From Immersiella caudata (taxonomy: Eukaryota; Ascomycota; Sordariomycetes; Sordariales; Lasiosphaeriaceae), in the NCBI GenBank assembly GCA_030512335.1, contig JAULSU010000005.1, forward strand, positions 930,001 to 994,000: a stretch of 64,000 nt of DNA. The letters are read 5' to 3'. Both the position numbers and the translations under genes were made by a program. How positions within the stretch are numbered: position 1 is the first letter of the stretch; each line of letters opens with the position of its first letter. The notes under the pieces are model-generated. The model ran no database searches and was not told the origin of the DNA. It was given only the letters and a program-made list of their open reading frames with translations. Positions 44,810 to 55,107 of the stretch are shown piece after piece.

Positions 44810-45894
44810 CGGGCGGGAATTTTGGATATACGCGGTCGGGTTTGGTCATTCTCAGCGATGTCCGTGACTTTTATGCGATCAATTCTGCATGCCCCCCTTC
44901 ACAGAAAAGGAATCAAACCTCCACTCCCGCCTGAAACTCCCTGATCCTCCTTCAAGATGCGGTTCTTGACAACAGTCTCGGAATGCATTCCCAAGAAGCC
45001 GCGCGTTGGCCGAATCCGGTCAATCTATATTGCCAAAGCTAATTTGTCGCAGCCAAAACTGCCGTGTCGAGGGGTTTGAGATCCGTGCCGAGTTTGCAGT
45101 GCCTGACCTCGAGTCCACGTGCGAAAAGAGCAGATCATTTACCTGAGAACGTTACTTCGGCGAGCTAAGCTTTCGTCCCATGGTGGCAATCTTCCTCCCG
45201 GTTGCATGCAGGAGGGATCGGGGGGGGGGGGGGGGTTACAGCCTGAGCCCAATCCTTATTCCCCACACTTTTCTCCGATGTCCGCCAGATACCGCATTGA
45301 ATCGACTCCAACCCTGGCCCGGGAAACTGGATAGACGTTGCCGCTCTTGGCTCCCCGCGGCCAAGAAGGTGCTAAACCCCCTCGGAGAATTGGCGTTGCT
45401 TGTCATTAGATGACGAGCTGTCAATGTTGCTCTCGGGACATTTGATGCACCCTGCGATCTCAGGGGTAATCCTAACCCCGTTGACACATTAACACCAATT
45501 GCACGTCGATCCTCACACCTCGGTCCTCAGAGACAAGAAACCGCTGCTACCAGCCATGGACGGCAGGGCGAGCCGATGATGACGAATAACGGGCGTTCCT
45601 GGTAACAGCCGAGAGAGCAGCGGGTGGGCAGAACGCGCCGAGCGGAGAAGTACAGGCGCGAAAACTTCGAAAGCCGTTTTTCCATAGTGGCAGGGATATT
45701 GTGGCTCCCCAATCGCAACGATGGGGAACTGGCGTGCAAGCCGTTGTCGGGATGGATAACGGCTCATTACCAGGTAAACCTGCGAGGTTTCCCGCAGTTT
45801 TGAGGATTTTTGGTGCTTTATTTCTTCATCCATTGGCGATGGGGAGAGCTTGAGAATAGGTCAATTCTTCTCTCTCGGCCGAGGACCGATCACG
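44810..45894. other. intergenic, no gene recognised
   Basis: Contains the presumed promoter of the CBM18 gene and a 16-base G run. No convincing frame. Confidence 0.5.
45220..45235 (+). repeat. 16-base poly-G tract
   Basis: Uninterrupted G run; such runs are also error-prone in assembly. Confidence 0.9.
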
Positions 45895-47349
45895 ATGCGG
45901 GCGACGGGTATCTTCACGGCGCTGGCGCTGCTCGCGGGAGCTGCTCTCGCACAGCTGGACGTGTCTGACGACGGCACCTGCTCCGGCCAAAACCGCTTCT
46001 CCTGTCTGGGCTCCGACTTTGGCAATTGCTGCTCCGCCCAAGGTTGGTGCGGACAATCGTCAGCTCATTGCGGACCGGGATGTCAAGCTACGTATGGCGT
46101 GTGCGGCTCCGGCTTCGTTGTCAGCGACGCGCCGCTTCCGCCCAATGTCTCGCCGACACGGGGGACCACACGAAGCATCAGCATCCCCACGACCAACACT
46201 CTCGTTACAAATGCGCCGCCCGGTACGCGAGCAGGCGACTCATGCGTCGTCTACATCACTGAAATCGTCCGATCCACTGTCGTTCGCACGTCTTATATCT
46301 TCGAGTCCGGCTCCGGTCCTGGCGGCACCGAAGTTGTCACCATCACCGAAACCTCCTTTGAGCTTCGCCCCCTCCCCATCCGGACCACCGTCCTCGTAAC
46401 CGCCACCACCCTGGTCCCCGTCACCACAACCTCGACCACCCTCCTCCGCGCCACAACCACCATCCCCGAAACCACAACGGCAACAGCCCTTGCCACAGTC
46501 ACCACCACCATCCCGGAAACCACCACAGCCACTGCGCTCACCACCATCATAACCACCATCCCCACCACCACCCTCGACACCCGAACCGTCACCCTCAACA
46601 CCACCTCCACCTCGGTAACCTTCACCACCTCGACCATCTACTCCATCGTCTTCGCCACCGTCTTCAACACCGTCAACATCACCAACACCGCCACCGTCTA
46701 CCAAACCGCTACCCTCACCAGCACCACCACCCTCAACACCACCGCCTACTTCAGCCAAACCCTCACCTCCACCCTCACCCGCTCCACCACCGCCACGCAA
46801 ATCAACACGTACAACACCACCGCCTCTTTCAGCACCACTTCCACCACCCTCACTACCAGGACTACCACCGAGGTGTCCACCACCGTCTCCACGGGATACA
46901 CCATTATACCCGCCCAGTTACTCCCTACTACCACGACTACCACCGCTACGGCGTATAACACCCTTCTTACAACCCAGACGAATAGGTATAATGTGACGAG
47001 TACACTGAGGACTACAGAGACTAGCAGACTCAATGTGACGAGTACGGTTCCGGTTACGAGCACGGTTCCGGTGACAAGGACGGTGACGTCTACGGTGGTG
47101 ACGGTTAGTATCAGTGAGATTTTGGTGACTAGGACAGTGGAGGCTACAGTGCCGGCTAGTGTTAGTGTTAGTGTAAGTAGGGAGACGGTGACTAGTACGG
47201 TTACGGCGCCAGGCAGTGTTAGTGGAGTGACGGTGACGAGCACGGTAACGGTTACAGCGGGGGCACCTGGGGTGGCCAACGGGATGGGAAAAGGGCAGGG
47301 GATGGAGGTGGAGAGGAGGGGTTATGAATGGGGGAGGGGAGGAGGATGA
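45895..47349 (+). CDS. secreted CBM18 chitin-binding protein with Thr-rich mucin-like stalk
   Basis: A single exon of 484 aa from the ATG at 45895; the longer open frame begins at TTG. A signal peptide (MRATGIFTALALLAGAALAQ) is followed by one CBM18/hevein-type domain with all eight cysteines (C29, C37, C45, C46, C52, C59, C63, C70; CCSAQGWCG core). The remaining 400 residues are Thr/Ser/Val-rich, with tandem TTTIPETTTATAL units and TST/VTST-type repeats, which would be heavily O-glycosylated. It probably binds chitin at the cell wall or septum. There is no hydrophobic GPI tail in this frame: it ends in charged Gly/Arg residues, so either the protein is fully secreted or the true 3' end differs. 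The coding strand is C-rich to about 46860 and G-rich afterwards. Confidence 0.85.
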   Translation: MRATGIFTALALLAGAALAQLDVSDDGTCSGQNRFSCLGSDFGNCCSAQGWCGQSSAHCGPGCQATYGVCGSGFVVSDAPLPPNVSPTRGTTRSISIPTTNTLVTNAPPGTRAGDSCVVYITEIVRSTVVRTSYIFESGSGPGGTEVVTITETSFELRPLPIRTTVLVTATTLVPVTTTSTTLLRATTTIPETTTATALATVTTTIPETTTATALTTIITTIPTTTLDTRTVTLNTTSTSVTFTTSTIYSIVFATVFNTVNITNTATVYQTATLTSTTTLNTTAYFSQTLTSTLTRSTTATQINTYNTTASFSTTSTTLTTRTTTEVSTTVSTGYTIIPAQLLPTTTTTTATAYNTLLTTQTNRYNVTSTLRTTETSRLNVTSTVPVTSTVPVTRTVTSTVVTVSISEILVTRTVEATVPASVSVSVSRETVTSTVTAPGSVSGVTVTSTVTVTAGAPGVANGMGKGQGMEVERRGYEWGRGGG

Positions 47350-47802
47350 GAAGGTGGTAGGGAGATGAGGGGGGATGAGGGAGACGGGGGCAGGAAAAGG
47401 TGAAGGAGGTTGTATTTGGTCGTTGGACGAGGATATGGACTTCTGAGGCTCAGGGGGTTGACTTGCGGGTGGTTTGGTGATATGTATAATACCTATAAAG
47501 ATGAATCAGGAAAGGCAATCCAAAAGAGTATGCCTGTTTTGAATCCACCACTTGGTTGAACAGGATGCCGAGTTGCTAGGGACTAGAAGTTAAACGCCAC
47601 GTAAATCTTGGGGTAGAGAAGGAACGGGAAACCGGAACCAAAACAAAGGAAAAGGGTTTGTCGAAATACACTTCAAGGCCCGCATAAGGTTGTAGACAGA
47701 AGTATGGATTGGTGTGAGGTATCTTCACTGGGGTATTATCCACTCAGAGGCCGATATCCTCGTCCCGAAGTCGTCATAACAACCAATGGCATCGATCCCT
47801 CC
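47350..47802. other. intergenic, no gene recognised
   Basis: Convergent 3' flanks of the CBM18 gene (plus) and the secreted protein gene (minus). Nothing else seen. Confidence 0.5.
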
Positions 47803-48570
47803 TTATATCAGAACCCCAGCAACACCCACCACCCTCAACATCACCCCCATTCCAGCCTCCCTCCTTCCAGCACCACTACCTGACACTCTCGTCTCCTTCG
47901 CCGAAACATCCCACTTCAAACTCATCGTAACCTCCCCCTTAGCACTCCCCGTTACCGTAGCCCACTCCCCCACCGTCCTCGCCCCCTCCCCACCCATCCC
48001 CGTCACCCCTCCCTCCCCATTCCCCTTCACCATCCCCATCCCCGTCCCCTTAGCCACCCCCTCCCTCTCCCTACAAACACTCATCATCCACAAATCATAA
48101 AACCCAACCTGCCCCTCCACCCGCTCATTATGCCCACCTACCCACTCCCCCTTACACAACCTCTCAAGAAAGTAAACCTCCTCTCCTCCGCTTCCCCACC
48201 TTTCCTCCAACCATGGAATCGTTTCGTTTAGATACTTGGAATACATCCCCACCACCTTCCTGTCCGCGACTTTTGTAAATCCACAAAGTTTCTCGCGGGG
48301 ATGGTAAAGACAGTCTATCCCTTCGAGTTGCGCGGGTTCGGTACTGGTGCATGCGGAGAGGAGATCGGGGGCGAAGGAGGTTAGTGCGGAGTGCAAAGCG
48401 CCTGTACGTTGAGGGACGTCTAGGAAGCGGGTGATTGTGGAGCGGGCGCAAGTGGTGGGTTCGGCGGGGAGGTTTTTGGGCCCGCCTGCGGATTGGGGGG
48501 TTCCGTGGCGGGTAGCGAGGGCGGAGGGGGAGAGGAGGAGGAGGACGGTTGTTAGGATGGTGGTGCGCAC
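47803..48570 (-). CDS. small secreted, probably GPI-anchored protein
   Basis: 255 codons with a signal peptide (RTTILTTVLLLLSPSALA), a cysteine-containing middle domain (CARSTITRFLDVPQR, DCLYHPREKLCGF, ERLCKGEW, SVCRERE), then a Gly/Thr-rich linker and a terminal segment, REAGMGVMLRVVGVAGVLI, like a GPI signal. The frame has no ATG before the signal peptide: its first possible start is GTG at 48570, and no in-frame ATG lies in the 150 bp upstream. Either an upstream exon supplies the start or the original ATG has mutated. A TTTATAAA element (minus strand, near 48660) lies about 90 bp upstream. The family resembles uncharacterised fungal secreted proteins; no function can be named. Confidence 0.7.
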   Translation of the reverse strand: MRTTILTTVLLLLSPSALATRHGTPQSAGGPKNLPAEPTTCARSTITRFLDVPQRTGALHSALTSFAPDLLSACTSTEPAQLEGIDCLYHPREKLCGFTKVADRKVVGMYSKYLNETIPWLEERWGSGGEEVYFLERLCKGEWVGGHNERVEGQVGFYDLWMMSVCREREGVAKGTGMGMVKGNGEGGVTGMGGEGARTVGEWATVTGSAKGEVTMSLKWDVSAKETRVSGSGAGRREAGMGVMLRVVGVAGVLI

Positions 48571-49215
48571 TTTGGCGGTGGTGGTGAGGGACCCTGTGTT
48601 TGGACGATGATGAGATGCGGTCGCGGGACGTGACGGCGCGTAACAAGGAGAAGAGAATGTTTTTATAAATTGGATTGATGGATGGATGGGAATCCGCTGG
48701 TGGTGGAGTGCTGGATCCAGGGGAATGGGAGGCGCCTTGGCGTTGAGCGATCAGGGTGCCTCATGCCCAACCATGGCCAACGTCCCACTTGGGCGTCTGC
48801 ACCCCCTTTCATTATCAGGGTTCCGGCAACCAACTGCAGGCGATTCCCTTTGCTCGAAATCTGGAGAAAGCCTAACATCAAGACAGGGCACCTGCCCAGC
48901 CGCGGTGCTGCCGGGACGTCCTCGAACCCTCACCTGCTCCACAGTCATGACCGAAGCGCCGGTATCAACCGTGGATGAAACCACACTTAGTGACAACGTA
49001 ACCTAAGCAAAACTCAGCTACCATAACATTATAACATTGCGCCGAAGAAAAACGCTGACTCGCCATAAGAACAGAATGCCAAACATACACACTCTAACTC
49101 TATGCCTCCACACGTACTCCTGACCGATATGGCAGACTCGAATGCACACAAACCGTCAAGTTTCCCTTTTCGTGACGCTTCACCACCCAACAAACGCCCG
49201 CCGAGAACCGAAACA
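48571..49215. other. intergenic, no gene recognised
   Basis: Promoter side of the secreted protein gene and 3' flank of the DUG2-like gene. No supported gene. Confidence 0.5.
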
Positions 49216-51914
49216 TCACAGCTTCCTAAACACCGTTTTGAAGATCTCCCGGCTTTTTGTGAGATTCAGATACCGCAGTCGCTCGTTGTGCAAGTGTCCT
49301 GCATCGCTCGCCTGGCCACAAGGGAGATGGGCAGCCGGCGCGTTGAACTCCTTCTCGAGGAAGCGAATTGGGCCAATGGATCCGCCTTCTCGAATGTACA
49401 GCGGCTTTCTGGACTTGCTATGCGCCGAGTCGCCATTAGCGTGGCCGTCAGTCGCGCCATCTACCGGCAACACAACGCCATTCTCCTCTGTATTTGGCGA
49501 TGCCCATGCTTTCATGACGGCTTCTTCCAGAGTGCGGAAGATGTAGTTTCCTGGGACGCCTAGCCATGGCTCGGCCTTATTATCGATGCGGACGGTGAGG
49601 GTGTTGTCGCTCTCGAAATTCGCAAACTCGGCGCGGAGGAAGGTCCGTAGAGACTCGATCACTTGCTCGACCTCCTGCCCCGGCACCAGGCGAATGCTGA
49701 CGTTGGCCGTTGCGTGGCTGCTGATCAGACTGCCATCCGGTCCCGATACGTTATATCTATGGATGGTCAGGTTTGGTTCGCGCCACCGCGCCATCAAGCT
49801 GCGCTTCAACGCGTCGACTGGCCCATTAGCGGGGTTGCGCCGCATGAGAATGCTGGCGATGTCATCGTAGCGAAGCTCCTCCTCTTCCGTGACAGGGAGG
49901 ATGCCGTCGTAGAACCCAGGGATGTTGACGTGGTTCTTGCGGTCCTTGAGCTTGCCGAGCAGCAGCGTCAGATCCGTGAGGGGCTCTGACAACATGTTGC
50001 TGCCATCGACACCCGAGTGCAGGTCAGGGTGTTTGGAGTCGATGCACACGGTTGCGTGGAGCACACCGCGAAGACCGTATGTCAGGCAGGGAACCTCGTC
50101 GTCAAGCCAGTAGCTGTTTGCCAGCAAGACGTAGTCAATGTGGCCAAGCAGACTCTTGTTTCTGCGAATCGTGTCCTGGAATCCCCTCGACCCAGACTCC
50201 TCTTCGCCCTCGATCACGAAAAGAATATCCGAATCGAGCTCCCTATCCTGGAGGAGGTTCGAGACTGCGTATAGGGCGGCGATGATTGGGCCTTTGTTGT
50301 CGCTCACACCGCGTCCATAGAGATAGCCATCCTGTCCCTTCAGCTTGAATGGGTCCGTCTGCCAGTTGCCGGTCTTGGTGTCTGCTGGGACAACATCGTA
50401 GTGGCCGTAGAACAAGATACGCTTGCGCTGTTCCGCGGGAGCCTTCCCGCTAAACTTTGCAAGAACAATGGGATTGTGGAGGCCCCCAGTGCTGAGCATA
50501 TCCACTTCAGCACCCAAGCGCTTGAACAAAGCCCCGAGATACGTCGCGCCCTTACGGCAGTCCTCGGTGAACTCTGGCCGCGAGGAGATCGTCTTGCATG
50601 CGACAAAATCCTCAAGAGACTTCAGCATCATATTGTCCGACGCCTCAACGCCATCCTCAGCCGGTGTCTGCATGCCGTTAACACGCCACACGCGGACTGC
50701 GTTGTCGTTGGCGCCGGTGATGAAGAGCTGATCGTTTTGGTGTACCGCGACGGCGGAGGACAAGATCTTGGCATCATGGCCTTTCCATCGACTCAGACAC
50801 TGGTATTTCTGGCTCACAGTCGGTGACGTTCCGTCGGCATCTCGTCCGTAATGAACCGTGCTGTGTTTCTGCATCTTGTCAGATAACGCCTCCGAAAGGA
50901 GTCGGAATGGGCACTTACCGAAGCCGAGCCACCAGATGCTGCACTCCACAGGAGGCCGAAGCTCATCTTGAGCGTGCTGACGTTCCCGTCATGCGCTTTG
51001 ATGACCCTAAGCTTTTGCTTCGTATCGATATCCCACAACTCGATGATCCCGCGCAGCTTGCCAGCATAGAGGAAGGACCCATCCACTTCCAGTGACATGA
51101 CAGACTCGCTATCGTCCTCGCCAAGCACCATCAGCTCTTCGATATCGCCAGTGACACGCTCGCCGTCTCCATACTCAGCGCCCTCGTCGCTGAGCTTCCA
51201 GAGCTTGATTGTACCATCTCCGCCCCCAGAGACGAGAACCTCCTCTTCTGCGTCGACCAGGACTGATGGGCCCTTCGCAATCCGCATGCAGAAGATCCAG
51301 CCATAGTGTGCAAATTGAAAGACAGCCCCAGAGTCAACTTCTAGGACCGTCTGGGCCCGGGGGATGAGTGCGTAGTGGTCTTCGGTTCGTCGCGGGGTCG
51401 ACCTGCCACCGATGGCGCGCGAGTCAAAGAATCGATGCTGCCGCTTGTCGGGGTGGTTTGCCGAGTCTTGCGACACCTGCCTCGCGGGGTCTCTCAAGCT
51501 GACCCATTGGATGTATTGTGTCTGTGTACCAAAGTATACCGTGTCGCGCTGCGGGGAGTACACCACGCTGAACACATCGCCAACGTCGTAGGTGCTGTAG
51601 ATCTCGTAGAGGCGGGCGAAAGTCTTGGGGCACCAAACATTGATGATGGGCTCGCAGGCGCTCGAGAGGAGGTACTTGTTGTCGTTGGTCAGGTAGATGC
51701 AGAGAACGCTGCGCTTGTGGGCTTGGATCGTCTGTAAGAGCTGATACGAGTCGAGAGACCAGACAGCAATTTCGCCCTTGCTGGTGCCGGCAAATATGTA
51801 CTCGTCCGACACGGCAATCGAGAGGATGGAGCCGTTGTGCTGGAGCTCCTGCAGCTGCTTGGGGGCGCTGTCGGGACAGCCGTCGTCTAGCTCGCGGGGC
51901 TGCAGGTCCGGCAT
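49216..51914 (-). CDS. DUG2: DUG2-like WD40 / M20 metallopeptidase (glutathione degradation)
   Basis: Two exons, 50919-51914 and 49216-50868, give 882 aa (yeast Dug2 is of similar size); the 50-nt intron has GTAAGT and GCAG. The N-terminal half is a WD40 propeller (for example VLVSGGGDGTIKLWKL and GIIELWDIDTKQKL). The C-terminal half is an M20-family peptidase: FYGHYDVVPA supplies the first metal ligand (H488, D490), GRGVSDNKGP the bridging Asp (D522), and EGEEESGS the catalytic and metal-binding glutamates. In yeast, Dug2 pairs with the amidotransferase Dug3 to cleave the gamma-glutamyl bond of glutathione in the cytosol. The ATG at 51914 may be internal: an upstream exon at 52518-52956 can be spliced in frame, giving about 1,020-1,034 aa. 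Confidence 0.92.
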
Positions 51915-52517
51915 CGCTGCGGGTGATTCTTCTGGTGCGGGGGTTTCAACGTTAGCAGCAGACTCAATTCACTGTGTGCTGCACCGCGCATCGTAGGCCA
52001 ATCGAGGAACGAAGTTGGGGGTCTTCCAAAGCTGCTTTGGTGTGGAATTTGCAGTGACGACGCCTGGTCTGATGCCGTTTTTGGCGGGTCTTTTATTCCG
52101 TCGAAGCCCACCGGCAGCCCGTTCCATTAGGTTGTGTTGGGCCTGGACCCAGCGCCCGCCAAAATTCCAGCGTCCCTACCGCAGGGATGCCCTCTTCGGC
52201 ATCGTCGCTTCAGGGACCCGGGACAAAATCACCCCGCCGCCAGCACCAGCACCAGCGGAGCCAGGACGCAGGTGGAAATGGAATCTGACACATGCAAACG
52301 ACGCACCCCACGGTGGGACAAGCGGCTCAACTGGGGCGCTGAGAGCTTGCTGAGGGTCTCGCCGGGAACGTGGACAGACACGGCGGGGAAATGGAGGGTG
52401 GTGGCGTGGGGGTTTGCAGGATAAAACGACAGCCCATCCCCACGAGCAGGACGGGCAGGGCGACGGGCAGGATCGGGAATACGTTTTGCGCATGTGCAAA
52501 AGGACGGGTTGACTCAC

Positions 52518-52956
52518 CGTGGGGTGATGATGGCACATCGTGCTGAGCTGCGGCTGCCACAGCAGCTGCCCTGGCTTTGGCGATCTTGCTGCAGCCTTTG
52601 CAACGCCCGTCGTCCTCCTCCTTTTCGTGCTGTCCCCAGGGGTCAAACGAATCCCGCAACACGGGCACATCCACGGCCATGTCTCCTCCCTCGGCGAGCG
52701 TCTCCGTCAGGCTGGTCGAACTGCTGCTGCGACCACCATGCAGTCGCCAAACAAAGTTCCGCGGTATGGGGCGAGAGCTTGGAGAAGAGGAGGAATTCTC
52801 CATTTGTACGAGCTGGGCGTCTTTCAGGCTGCTGGCTCCGGCTTGTTCCTTTGGTTGCGGGAACGTCCCGGTTTCCTCCAATGACGCGAGATCAGGGGTC
52901 AGCTGCACCATTCTTCGAGAACCAGACTGTGCTGTGTGGGAGGTCCCGTTCCTCAT
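52518..52956 (-). other. candidate 5' exon of the DUG2-like gene
   Basis: A minus-strand frame from an ATG at 52956 (or 52911, MVQLTPDLAS) runs through PIPRNFVWRLHGG and TSLTETLAEGGDMAVDVPV to a GTGAGT donor at 52517. An acceptor CACCAG at 51932-51937, with a GCTAACG branch about 20 nt before it, restores the frame of the DUG2-like protein upstream of its ATG. Phases match (1 to 2). The intron would be 586 nt, long for this window. Alternatively this is an independent small gene. Confidence 0.5.
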
Positions 52957-54189
52957 AACCCAGCGCGAACTGGTCGAAAAAAGAAAGTCTGAAGCATATC
53001 TCACCGCCCTGACGGTTCTCAAAAGCAAAGACAAACAGACCACAGGGGCTGAAGAGGGTGATGGGGAAGTACAGGTGTTGTGTGCCAGGACGCAGTGGCA
53101 GGCACCTCCTCATATATACTGCCGTACGATTGGGCAGATGGCCGTCCGAACCGGCGACCAGGGACCAAACGCCACGGTTCCTGAACCACACAGCGCTTTT
53201 GATCCCACAAATGCGGTTTTTTGTCTGTTACACCATGCGGAAAAGACTGGAGACCGCATCTCATTTGTAAGACGCTGACCTGTGAGCCATTTTGCAGAAC
53301 TCCCCGATGCCTGTCCTGTTGCCGCGTGTAGGCGTGGTAGAGAATGTGGGCTTCCCCGGACACGCTGCACAAACGCTCACACCGCATTTCTGGCTGCATC
53401 GGACGCGCTCTCCGAGTCTGAACACCACCAATACATCCTGGCTTGAAACAGCAGAAGAGCACGGTGCCCAGCGACATCGGGGAGCACGGGTGTTTGGTCA
53501 TGAGCAAATTCTTCGACGCAATATCGTTCTGCCAAGTAGAATCGGGTGAGCCGGAAGGTCGAGGTGAGAGATCAGTAGTATCGAGTTATCACGTCAGTTC
53601 GAATTGGCCAGTCGCCAAACTTCCCGTGTTCAGGAGACTCGGATTGCCGTTTGGACAATGCGGTACGGCCATGTCTGTGCCGCCATTACGGCCACCTGTC
53701 GTGAAAGTGCCAAACAACCATGGTTCGCAACAGTTGCACTGCCACGTGGCGGGCTCGGGAACGTTGCAAGACGACAAGGCACTGGACGGCGGGATTGTTT
53801 CTTGAGTTTGTCCAAAGTTCAGCAAAGTTGCAAGGCACTCTCCATTTGCCAAGCAATCGTTTCGGTCCAACGAAACTCCGGGGCCTTTTACAGGGGCAAG
53901 CTCCCATGGCTTGGCCCGTGCGTCCTGATCCTTGCCGTTTGGCAATAATTTTCTCTAGTCTGAGATCATCAACGGCAGAATTCGCAACGTGAGCCTTCAG
54001 ACCGCGACACCGCGCCCATTACCGACGCAACCGGCAATCCGACCGCCTCGACCGAGCCGTTGACGAGACCATCACCTGTACCAACCCTTGTCGCACCTTC
54101 AACCACCTCCACCGAATCGTGCGGATAGTTCGCGAGTAGTCGGAAGCCGCTGCACCTCAATCTAGATCATCCTCAACACCCAAGCCAAG
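52957..54189. other. divergent intergenic region, no gene recognised
   Basis: Lies between the DUG2-like 5' end (minus) and TIM17 (plus). Frames here are short and without motifs. Confidence 0.45.
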
Positions 54190-54781
54190 ATGGATCACGG
54201 ACGCGACCCTTGCCCTTGGGTGATTCTCAACGATTTCGGTGGTGCCTTTGCCATGGGCGTACGTACTACAATATCATCAGCGACCATCGGGCCGCAGCAC
54301 CTAGGCGCAGACTAACATTACATTTTGTAGGCTGTCGGCGGCACAATATGGCACGGTATCAAGGGCTTCCGAAACAGCCCCTACGGCGAGCGACGGATTG
54401 GTGCCATCACAGCAATCAAGATGCGTGCGCCCGTACTTGGTGGTAACTTCGGTGTGTGGGGTGGTCTCTTCAGCACATTCGATTGCGCAGTTAAGGGCAT
54501 CCGCAAGAAGGAGGACCCCTGGAACGCCATCATCGCTGGTTTCTTCACAGGAGGTTCGCTGGCCGTACGAGGAGGTGCCAAGCAGATTCGCAACGGTGCT
54601 ATCGGTTGCGCCGTGCTGCTGGCAGTTATCGAGGGTGTTGGCATGGGCTTCCAAAGAATGATGGCGGGTAGCCAAAAGCTCGAGGTGAGTGACAAATGCC
54701 AGATACCACGCGCCTTCAGACACAATCTGATAACCATCTCTATAGGTTCCAGCGCCGCCTCCTGAAAAGGCTCTTGCCTAG
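54190..54781 (+). CDS. TIM17: mitochondrial import inner membrane translocase subunit Tim17
   Basis: Three exons, 54190-54258, 54331-54684 and 54746-54781, give 152 aa, close to the usual 150-160 for Tim17. Introns of 72 nt (GTACGT, ACTAACA branch) and 61 nt (GTGAGT) close in phase. The N-terminus MDHGRDPCPWVILNDFGGAF is the hallmark Tim17 start, whose acidic residues take part in presequence transport. Four membrane segments follow, with GTIWHGIKGFRNSP, GGNFGVWGGLFSTFDC and NAIIAGFFTGGSLAVRGG. The protein forms the core of the TIM23 presequence translocase in the inner membrane. The short last exon encodes VPAPPPEKALA. Confidence 0.96.
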
Positions 54782-55107
54782 ATAACCCCCAAAAGCCTAC
54801 AGCAGTCCCGAGTCTTCCACGAGAATGGATGAAGGTCGTCTGCGGCCGAACAACTCTCAACTCTTCTTCCCGACCTCCTCAGCAGGGCTAGGGCGTGTAT
54901 TTTTTTGTATGCATTCATGACGGTCAGCATTACGGGTGGCGGCGTTCCATGTAACATAGATCTAGGTTGGTTACGCCTGCCACGAGCGCTGGGCTGGGCT
55001 TGGGAGCCCTCATCGGCGAGAGCTTCCCCTCAATAATATCTCCTTGGGAGTCTACACAACGTTGTACTGGTCTACATGTAGAAAACTGACCAAATCTAAC
55101 CAGACAT
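54782..55107. other. convergent 3' region, TIM17 / asparaginase
   Basis: No gene; 3' flanks of two convergent genes. Confidence 0.5.

Noticed and set aside
46240..47279. Long antisense frames (Gly- or Val-rich) under the CBM18 gene
   Set aside because: Products of the Thr-codon repeats read backwards; no domain, and the sense strand has a signal peptide and CBM18.
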